Of a DNA stretch of 10,454 nt, positions 1-5,085 are shown piece by piece (position 1 is the stretch's first letter; each line of letters begins with the position of its first letter). The notes under the pieces are model-generated. The model was not told where the DNA came from. It saw only the letters and a list, made by a program, of their open reading frames with translations, and searched no databases. Source of the DNA: CAYVFC01 sp964450715 (GTDB lineage Bacteria; Myxococcota_A; Polyangia; Polyangiales; JAFGIB01); NCBI GenBank assembly GCA_964450715.1, contig CAYVFC010000207.1, positions 1 to 10,454 on the forward strand, given 5' to 3'. The translations under genes were made by a program, and so were the position numbers.

Positions 1-211
1 GCGTGGAAGCGGTGGCGACCGCGCTTCCGGCCGCGGCCGCGCTTCCCGCCACGGCCGCACCCGCTGCACCGGCCGCTCCGGTTGCCAGAGCGGCGGCGCC
101 CAGCCGCGCCACCAGACGGGAACGCACCCGTTCCCTTTCCTCCCCGCTCGGCCCATCCGCGGAGAGCGCCCGCTCGATGATCTGTCGCGCCCGAGGATCC
201 AGCTCGTTCAT
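1..211 (-). CDS. Hypothetical Ala/Gly-rich protein downstream of ECF sigma factor (partial, C-terminus outside window)
   Basis: Reading the minus strand from the ATG at 211-209 gives 70 codons with no stop before the window edge. The protein begins MNELDPRARQIIERAL, has a charged helical stretch (SGEERERVRSRL, about residues 22-33), and then becomes very rich in Ala and Gly from about residue 36. The ATG overlaps the sigma-factor stop codon as ATGA (208-211), and GGAGG lies a few bases upstream, so the start is well supported and translation is probably coupled. Short proteins of the type LDPRAR...ARL next to ECF sigma factors are, to my knowledge, common in Polyangia. An anti-sigma or accessory role fits the position, but no zinc-binding anti-sigma motif is visible in this part. 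The Ala/Gly stretch could be a weak membrane segment or simply low complexity. Confidence 0.8.
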   Translation of the reverse strand, partial: MNELDPRARQIIERALSADGPSGEERERVRSRLVARLGAAALATGAAGAAGAAVAGSAAAAGSAVATAST

Positions 212-855
212 CTGTACCTCCAGCCGTCACGCGCTCGCAGGCGGACGACCGCCTGGTTGAACGCCTTTCTTGCAGCCCGTAGCCTCGAGTAGACCGTGTT
301 GATGTTCGTACCCATGACGTCCGCGATCTCCTGCGCCGTCATCTGCTCGAGCTCCGCCTGCACGAATACCTCCCGCTTCTCTTCGTCCAGGCTATCCAGC
401 AGGCCGTAGAGCCAGCGAACCGCTTCCGCGGCGCCGGCCAGGGACTCGGGACGGGAGTATCTGGCCGCATCCGCCACCGGTTCGCAGAGAAGCGGCACGG
501 TCGGTTTCCGCCGCTCGGTGCGACGGTACCCGCGCACCGTGCGCAGGACGATTCCGAACAGCCACGTCTTGATGGAAGAGCGCCCCTCGAACTCGGGCAA
601 GCGGCGGTGCACCACCAAAAAGACGTCTTGCACGGCGTCCTCCAGGAAATTTTCGGACAGTCCCAGCCTTCTGGCCGAACGCCAGACAAAGTCGAAGTAT
701 TCCTCGTAGATAGCTCCGAAGGGCGGGATCTCCGCCACGGCCTCCCGTTTCTGCTCCGTATCCGTTCGGGGCCGCTCCAGGGCGACCGCCGCGCCGGCCT
801 GTGCTCCCGGTCCCATACCGGTCTGTGCCCGCAGATCGCGGGTTCCGTTACTCAT
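208..855 (-). CDS. ECF-family RNA polymerase sigma factor (sigma-70 family)
   Basis: This 215-residue protein would direct RNA polymerase to a dedicated set of promoters. A flexible N-terminal extension (about residues 1-43) precedes sigma region 2 (about 46-115). Region 2 includes the LEDAVQDVFLVVHRRLPEFEG segment of the core-binding and -10 recognition helices, followed by SSIKTWLFGIVLR. A linker leads to sigma region 4 (about 152-203), with the helix-turn-helix around TAQEIADVMGTNINTVYSRL. There is no region 1 or 3, as expected for the ECF class. An open frame continues upstream to 1005, but the start at 855 is preferred because its ATG overlaps the upstream gene's stop as ATGA (852-855), a pattern repeated at this gene's own 3' end. 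The N-terminal extension of about 45 residues is longer than in minimal ECF factors. It sits second in a three-gene coupled operon. Its signal and regulon cannot be read from the sequence. Confidence 0.95.
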   Translation of the reverse strand: MSNGTRDLRAQTGMGPGAQAGAAVALERPRTDTEQKREAVAEIPPFGAIYEEYFDFVWRSARRLGLSENFLEDAVQDVFLVVHRRLPEFEGRSSIKTWLFGIVLRTVRGYRRTERRKPTVPLLCEPVADAARYSRPESLAGAAEAVRWLYGLLDSLDEEKREVFVQAELEQMTAQEIADVMGTNINTVYSRLRAARKAFNQAVVRLRARDGWRYR

Positions 856-2003
856 ATTCGCAGCTCGATACCCACTCTTAACCGTGGCGCCACGGTGGCG
901 GGTCGGTGCACTAGCGCCCGGTCCGTCACCCCTTGCACCCATAGAGTATAGCCGGGACGCAGCAGCGGCGCTGCCAGACCCAGCTCCAGAACAAAGGCCC
1001 CCCATCGCGTCACCCGCCAGCCGGCCCGGGCGCCGGCCAGCAATGCGAGCCAGAGAGCTGAGCCCTGCAGACGTCGGGTCACGTTTGCTCCCCGCCCGTA
1101 CAGCGAGCCCGTCTCTATGTGTGCGCAGGCCGAGAAAGAGAGAAGCTCTCCCCAGGAGCGATGGCAGATGCCCGCCGTGCCTGCCAGCAATCCGAGCTCG
1201 GCTCCGAGGGAAGGGACCTCCTCGATTCGCCCTTCGCGCTCCGGCCAGTAGCCGAACGACCCCTCCAGCCGCAGCCGCTCTACCAGCAGGGCCACGGCCG
1301 CGCCCATGCCCGCGCCCATGCCCGGCAGCGTTCCCGCGTCTGCCAGGGCCTCGATCCGGAACGCGAGGTGTAGAGGGGGCCCGGAGGTCCCCTCGGTCGT
1401 GACCTCAGTTTCCGGCTCGTCCTGCTCCTCGGGCTCTAGCGCTTCGCTCTCTGTCTCGGTTACGCGCTCGCCGTCGGGCTCGGAACGCCGGGTTTCCGCT
1501 TCACCGGCACCGACTTCGACCGCGGCCGCAAAAGGAGCGTCCGTGGGCGTCCCACCATCGCCTCGGGTCCTTTCGGCCCTGCGCTCCTCCACCGCCCGCG
1601 GATCGATGCTCAGCGCCAGGATCAGGGCCGCGGCCTTGGCCAGCGTCCCGCACTGCTCGGCTTCGAGCTCCCTTAACCCCGGGTTTCCCGCTTGTACGGT
1701 GCGCAGCCGCAGCACCCAGCCGCCCTTTTCGGTGCCCTCTAAGATCCCGTGGACGGCGATGGTCGGCTCGCCTTCCGCGGTGACGAGCGGGCGCCCGATG
1801 AGGCGCTCGACCTCCGCTTTCACCCATCGCTCGTCCGGGCACTGCTCGGGCGCGATCCAGATCAGCGCCACCGAGGGTTCCTGAGCGGGCGATCCGGAGT
1901 CCTGCGCTCTGGCGGTTTCCGCGCTGGTCATGGCCGCGAAGGCCGTCACGGTCGCCGCGGCGAGGCGACAGATAGCAGGGAAAGGGTAGGGGGGGGGGTT
2001 CAC
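852..2003 (-). CDS. Secreted/outer-membrane-associated hypothetical protein, first gene of the ECF operon
   Basis: This 383-residue protein starts at GTG (2003-2001) with GGAG just upstream. An N-terminal signal peptide is likely: a hydrophobic stretch at about residues 12-29, with probable cleavage after the ARA at 31-33. A first domain (about 45-136) contains IWIAPEQCP (Cys55) and a second Cys at 118 in EQCGTLAKAAALILALSIDP. This W-x-A-P-x-x-C-P ... C-x-x-L ... AL-x-x-DP arrangement recurs, as I recall, in myxobacterial exported proteins of unknown function, and the two Cys may form a disulfide. An acidic Glu/Thr-rich linker (about 165-208) leads to a C-terminal part (about 210-383) of alternating hydrophobic and aromatic stretches ending in VGIELRI, reminiscent of an outer-membrane barrel or outer-membrane-associated fold. 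It overlaps the sigma gene by ATGA. Sensing envelope state for the sigma factor is possible but unproven. A run of ten C near the start is described separately. Confidence 0.82.
   Translation of the reverse strand: MNPPPYPFPAICRLAAATVTAFAAMTSAETARAQDSGSPAQEPSVALIWIAPEQCPDERWVKAEVERLIGRPLVTAEGEPTIAVHGILEGTEKGGWVLRLRTVQAGNPGLRELEAEQCGTLAKAAALILALSIDPRAVEERRAERTRGDGGTPTDAPFAAAVEVGAGEAETRRSEPDGERVTETESEALEPEEQDEPETEVTTEGTSGPPLHLAFRIEALADAGTLPGMGAGMGAAVALLVERLRLEGSFGYWPEREGRIEEVPSLGAELGLLAGTAGICHRSWGELLSFSACAHIETGSLYGRGANVTRRLQGSALWLALLAGARAGWRVTRWGAFVLELGLAAPLLRPGYTLWVQGVTDRALVHRPATVAPRLRVGIELRI
1989..1998. repeat. Homopolymer G10/C10 tract at the start of the secreted-protein gene
   Basis: Ten consecutive G on the plus strand (C on the coding strand) begin two codons after the GTG start of the 852-2003 gene. 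A one-base contraction would put an upstream TTG-initiated stretch (from 2046, beginning MKKLNHFSW) in frame with the gene and take the GTG out of frame. Such tracts slip in vivo in some bacteria and also collect sequencing errors. Which applies here cannot be told from one sequence. Confidence 0.9.
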
Positions 2004-2398
2004 GGAACTCCGCTGATAACCAACTGAAATGGTTTAGCTTTTTCAATAAGGGGCCGCACCGGCTCGTTCCCGTTCCGCTGGGAAGCCGGCAAGAGGCGAG
2101 CCCCGTACGGTCAACGTATTGAAAACATCATCGTTTTGCCACGTCCCGCGCGAATTGTCCGTTACTGGGCTCGGTCTGCGCCTTTGTAGGAGGCGTAACC
2201 ACTCCCTGAACGGTTACTTTTGTTGCACCGTGGACGACACCTGCGGCCACATATAAGTGAAAGCGTCCCGAATTCGGTAGCGTCCCGGTCCCGCAGACAG
2301 GGTGAGGGACGGTATCGCGTTCGCGGGGTCGAGATCGAGAACTGATTCCCGGAACGGGAGCAGAGAGCGTCGAACTCGGCGAAAGAGGAGAAAACGGA
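2004..2398. other. Divergent intergenic region (395 bp), no gene seen
   Basis: This region separates the minus-strand ECF operon from the plus-strand vWA lipoprotein gene, so it should hold both promoters. Visible elements are weak. There is a -10-like TATAAG at 2252-2257 without a convincing -35 at proper spacing. An AT-rich inverted repeat AAAAC-6-GTTTT lies at 2122-2137. A GTAACC/GGTTAC inverted repeat (2195-2200 and 2212-2217) is followed by TTTT and could be a weak hairpin or an operator. The segment 2031-2045 is a near copy of the core of the inverted repeat at 7430-7550. I see no convincing coding sequence on either strand. The long frame running through here on the minus strand is a GC-driven shadow. 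Confidence 0.6.
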
Positions 2399-3751
2399 AT
2401 GAAAGATCACGCAATCGCACTGGCATCGACTGTTTTTGCCGTGGTTCTGGCCGCGTTCGCCTGTAGCTCGGACGACGGCAGGTCGAGCGGGGATGACGGC
2501 TCGCAGGGGGGCTCGCTTCCCTCGGGTTACCAGGTGCTCGCGGACCACGACGCCAACGGCGACGGAACGCTTTCCGCCGACGAGGCGCCGGCTGATATCC
2601 TCTCCCGCTTCGACCAGCTCGACGCCAACGATGACGGCGTGCTGACTCCGGCCGAGATCGACGGGGCGAATCCGTCCGAGGCCGCCTCTTCGGTGATCGA
2701 TACCGCCACGCAGGGGGCGTCGGCCGCGGCCGATACGGCCAGCGCGGTCAGCGGCGAGGTCTGCGCCGAGGCCAGCGCCACCCCTACCCGCATGGCGCCC
2801 AAGGTGGTGCTGCTTCTGGACGGCTCGGGCAGCATGGAAGAGCCCTATTCGGACAATGAGAGCAAGTGGTCGGCCATGCGCCAGGCCATCGTGGATCCGA
2901 ACGACGGCGTGGTTAGCACCATGCAAGCGCTGATCGAGTTCGGCCTGGTGATCTACTCCGGTCCCCGGGACAGTGACGACTGCCCCATCCCTGGCGAGGT
3001 GGTGGGCCCGGCGCTGAACAACTACACGCCCATCGCCGAGGCATTCCCGCAAGACCAGCCCGGCGGCTCCACGCCCACCGGCCTGGCGCTGCAGCTGGTC
3101 TGCGAGGCCCTGCCCGGCGTGGCAGTGGATCAGAGGCCGCAGTACGTGATCCTGGCCACCGACGGCGAGCCTAACAGCTGCGACCGGAGCGGCGGCCGCG
3201 ACGAGCCGCCCGACTACCAGTCCGTGGTCGACGCGGCCAACTTCTGCTGCGACAAGGGAGTGACGCTCTACGTGGTCAGCCTGGCCAGCGGCAGGGGTAG
3301 CCAGGATTTCCAGGATCACCTGCAGGAGGTGGCGAATATCGGCGCTTGCGACGGCTCCGCGGGCGCACCCGTGTACAGCCCGCAGGATCCGGCCCAGCTC
3401 TCCACCGACCTCGGCCAACTGGTAGGCGGAGCGGTGACCTGCGACGTTTTGCTCGACGGAAGCGTAGTACAGGGCAGGGAGTGCGAGGGCAGCGTGGTTA
3501 CGCTCAACGGGCGCACGCTGGGCTGCAACGACCCGGACGGCTGGATACTGGTGAGCGAGAACGTCATCCGTCTGCAGGGACAGGCCTGCCAGGAGTTCAC
3601 CGACAATACGGACTCGGTGCTTACCGCTACCTTCCCCTGCGAGGTATTCGTGCCCGGCGGCGGCGGCCCGGGTGAGGGCGGCGCCGGTAGCGGCAGCGGC
3701 GAGGCCGGTAGCGGCAGCGGCAGCCCGGGCGACCTGGGTCCCATCTTCTAG
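2399..3751 (+). CDS. Lipoprotein with two EF-hand loops and a von Willebrand factor A domain
   Basis: This 450-residue protein starts at ATG 2399, with GAGGAG at 2385-2390 as ribosome binding site. The N-terminus is a lipoprotein signal: a hydrophobic stretch ending in AAFA before Cys22, then a Ser/Asp/Gly-rich tether. Two canonical EF-hand loops follow, D51-N53-D55-G56 to E62 and D75-N77-D79-G80 to E86, so Ca2+ binding is likely. A vWA domain spans about 133-345, with MIDAS residues D141-G-S143-G-S145, a Thr in GGSTPTG (about T225) and D255 in ATDGEP. The vWA domain carries extra Cys residues (including 195, 235, 261, 283 and 284). The C-terminal region (about 346-416) has more Cys and GRTLGCNDPDGW, a module I associate with myxobacterial vWA lipoproteins. 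The tail is a Gly/Ser-rich low-complexity stretch (about 419-446) encoded by 21-bp repeats. The protein is probably envelope-anchored and metal-dependent in ligand binding. Its partner is unknown. Confidence 0.93.
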   Translation: MKDHAIALASTVFAVVLAAFACSSDDGRSSGDDGSQGGSLPSGYQVLADHDANGDGTLSADEAPADILSRFDQLDANDDGVLTPAEIDGANPSEAASSVIDTATQGASAAADTASAVSGEVCAEASATPTRMAPKVVLLLDGSGSMEEPYSDNESKWSAMRQAIVDPNDGVVSTMQALIEFGLVIYSGPRDSDDCPIPGEVVGPALNNYTPIAEAFPQDQPGGSTPTGLALQLVCEALPGVAVDQRPQYVILATDGEPNSCDRSGGRDEPPDYQSVVDAANFCCDKGVTLYVVSLASGRGSQDFQDHLQEVANIGACDGSAGAPVYSPQDPAQLSTDLGQLVGGAVTCDVLLDGSVVQGRECEGSVVTLNGRTLGCNDPDGWILVSENVIRLQGQACQEFTDNTDSVLTATFPCEVFVPGGGGPGEGGAGSGSGEAGSGSGSPGDLGPIF

Positions 3752-3931
3752 ACCTAAAACCAGCGAACCCATCTTCTGCGAGCGCCCACAGCTCGCCATT
3801 TCGGACCGTACTCGCTCGTCGCTGCTTGACGTACGGGTCAGTACGCCTGCGTCGCTCCTCGCTCCGCGCGGCCCGAACTGACGCACTGTGAGCGCTCTCG
3901 CTACGATGCGTTCGCTTGTTTTAGGTCTAGA
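3747..3931. repeat. 185-bp imperfect palindromic element covering the vWA gene stop codon
   Basis: The outer arms 3747-3773 and 3905-3931 are inverted copies of 27 bp with 25 matches; each outer edge reads TCTAGACCTAAAAC or its complement. Inside are further nested pairings: GCGAGC/GCTCGC (3778-3783 with 3791-3796), the 3778-3791 segment against 3886-3901 (imperfect), CGTAC/GTACG (3830-3834 with 3841-3845) and GTCAGT/ACTGAC (3837-3842 with 3877-3882). The TAG stop of the lipoprotein gene (3749-3751) lies in the left arm. No T-run follows, so it is not a standard intrinsic terminator. It looks like a dispersed MITE- or REP-like repeat, or a large RNA structure at the 3' end of the transcript. 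It carries no transposase. Confidence 0.8.
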
Positions 3932-4042
3932 CCGGTACCGTTCCGGTGCGCCGGTCGCCTCCGCGGACCGCGGGCGGAGACCGGCGCGGGCGTCGGCTTC
4001 ACATGGCATTTCGGTTGGTGTTACAAATCCGCTGGACATTCC

Positions 4043-4747
4043 ATGCGCAGAGTCGAGGAACAGCTCCAGCTCGGAGATATCGAGCGTCGATTCGGGTTAG
4101 TAGTGAAGTCCCATCGAATAGGGGAGATGGATCTCAAGATCGCGGAAATCGACCGGGTCGACGAGATGGTTTACGAGGTCTATCCCGACGCGGTGACGAC
4201 GCACGGCGACGCTCCGGTCTGGATGATCACCTGGCCGGCCTCTTTCGGATTGGCCGAGTTCCTCCTGCAGCAGCGGCTTGCGGCCGGAACCCGGGTCCTC
4301 GAGCTGGGCTGCGGTACCGCGGCGACGGGCGTGGCTCTGGCGATGGCAGAAGCCGAGGTAGTTTGTACGGATTACGATCCCCTGGCGATGGTTCTGGCCC
4401 GGCACAATGGCCGGCTCAACGGCTGTCGCTCGCTCGCGGTCCGTTTTTTCGACTGGTACGAGCCCGACCTGGAGGGCACGTTCGATCTGGTGGTGGGCTC
4501 CGAGGTCGTCTACTTCGAGAAGAGCTTCGGCCCCTTGTTGGCGATCCTGAAACGCTACACCCGATCCGGCGGTACCGTCGTTCTTTCGGACCAGCACCGC
4601 CCCCAGATGGGCGCGTTCCTCGAGCGCTCTTCCCGGGAGGGATTCTCCTGGCGCCAGAACCGCCAGATGGTCTACCGTCCCGAGGTCGACATGCCGGTTC
4701 GCATCACCGTGCTGACCCGGTCGACGAACGGACGCTACGGCCAGTAA
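4043..4747 (+). CDS. Class I SAM-dependent methyltransferase, METTL21/Methyltransf_16-like
   Basis: This 234-residue protein has a Rossmann-type SAM-binding fold. Motif I is VLELGCGTAATG (residues 85-96), the acidic residue at the end of strand beta-2 is D110 in CTDYDP, and the motif IV region is DLVVGSEVVYF (148-158). A Trp-containing segment upstream of motif I (W60 and W64 in PVWMITWPASFGLAEFL) and the E-V-V-Y tetrad in the D-x-x-Y position match the METTL21/METTL20 type of protein lysine methyltransferase. The substrate cannot be predicted, and a small-molecule target is not excluded. The 4043 ATG has only a weak ribosome binding site. An alternative ATG at 4127 (MDLKIAEIDRV) follows AGGGGAG too closely and would remove what looks like part of the N-terminal beta region, so the longer form is preferred. 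The gene stands alone between a palindromic element and a repeat block, convergent with the VIT-vWA gene. Confidence 0.85.
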   Translation: MRRVEEQLQLGDIERRFGLVVKSHRIGEMDLKIAEIDRVDEMVYEVYPDAVTTHGDAPVWMITWPASFGLAEFLLQQRLAAGTRVLELGCGTAATGVALAMAEAEVVCTDYDPLAMVLARHNGRLNGCRSLAVRFFDWYEPDLEGTFDLVVGSEVVYFEKSFGPLLAILKRYTRSGGTVVLSDQHRPQMGAFLERSSREGFSWRQNRQMVYRPEVDMPVRITVLTRSTNGRYGQ

Positions 4748-4769
4748 CGCGCCAGCAGACCAGGGACCA

Positions 4770-4931
4770 GGGGACGTTGTTGAGTAATTAAGTAATTGAG
4801 ATCGGTTGCCTCTTGGAGGAGATGTGGTGTTGCGCAGGCCTTTTGAAGCCTGCTTTTTCACTCAACAACGTCCCCAACGTCTCCAACGTCCCCAACGTCT
4901 CCCAATTACTTAATTACTCAACAACGTCCCC
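4770..4931. repeat. REPIN/MITE-like inverted repeat with perfect 29-bp ends
   Basis: Positions 4770-4798 (starting GGGGACGTTGTTGAG and running into a TAATTAAGTAATTG stretch) are the exact reverse complement of 4903-4931. The first 15 bases of the left arm also pair exactly with 4861-4875, so two nested elements (106 and 162 bp) share one left end. The arms are AT-rich in their inner part, unlike the surrounding genes. No coding potential or transposase is seen. The arrangement resembles REP-type doublets mobilised in trans by RAYT transposases. That assignment is inference. Confidence 0.85.
4834..4858 (+). terminator. Candidate rho-independent terminator downstream of the methyltransferase
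   Basis: GCAGGC (4834-4839) pairs with GCCTGC (4848-4853) across an 8-base loop, followed directly by TTTTT (4854-4858). It lies 86 bases after the methyltransferase stop on the same strand. The 3' half of the stem and the T-run recur inside a 35-bp direct repeat at 4993-5027 without the 5' half, so the hairpin may belong to a repeat element rather than having evolved as a dedicated terminator. Confidence 0.6.
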
Positions 4932-5053
4932 AACGCGTCTTACTTAATTACTCAACAACGTCCCCAACGCGTCCAACGTCCCCAACGCGTCCGAAGCCTG
5001 CTTTTTCACTCAACAACGTCCCCAACGCCGCAACGCGTCCAACGTCCCCAACG
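4845..5053. repeat. Array of 14-bp motif CAACGTCCCCAACG (7 copies) with an exact 35-bp direct repeat
   Basis: CAACGTCCCCAACG occurs exactly at 4866, 4884, 4922, 4956, 4974, 5014 and 5040, all in the same orientation, often followed by CGTCC or TCTCC. The spacing is irregular (18, 38, 34, 18, 40 and 26 bases). A 35-bp segment is perfectly repeated at 4845-4879 and 4993-5027. A shortened copy of the AT-rich arm is at 4940-4965. Degenerate ACGC/CAACG units run on to about 5080, just short of the VIT-vWA stop codon. The block fills the space between two convergent genes and appears to have grown by repeated local duplication of a REP-like unit. I see no gene in it. Confidence 0.88.
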
Positions 5054-5085
5054 CGTCGTCCAACGCCTCTGTGCCCAACGCCTCG

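Noticed and set aside
2252..2257. TATAAG as a promoter -10 for the vWA lipoprotein
   Set aside because: No acceptable -35 hexamer lies at 16-18 bases, so it is mentioned only in the description of the intergenic region.
2162..4039. Long open frame (625 codons) on the minus strand opposite the vWA lipoprotein
   Set aside because: It is antisense to a gene with clear lipobox, EF-hand and MIDAS motifs. Its translation is Ala/Gly/Arg/His-rich without domains, and it runs straight through the palindrome and the intergenic region. This is a typical high-GC shadow frame.
4844..4880. Similarity of GAAGCCTGCTTTTT to the lambda attachment-site core region
   Set aside because: The match is short, is explained by a hairpin plus T-run, and no integrase or phage gene is near.
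4866..5053. CRISPR-like array of short repeats
   Set aside because: The repeats are only 14 bp, spacing is irregular (18 to 40 bases from start to start), the intervals are themselves repeat-derived, and no cas genes are present.
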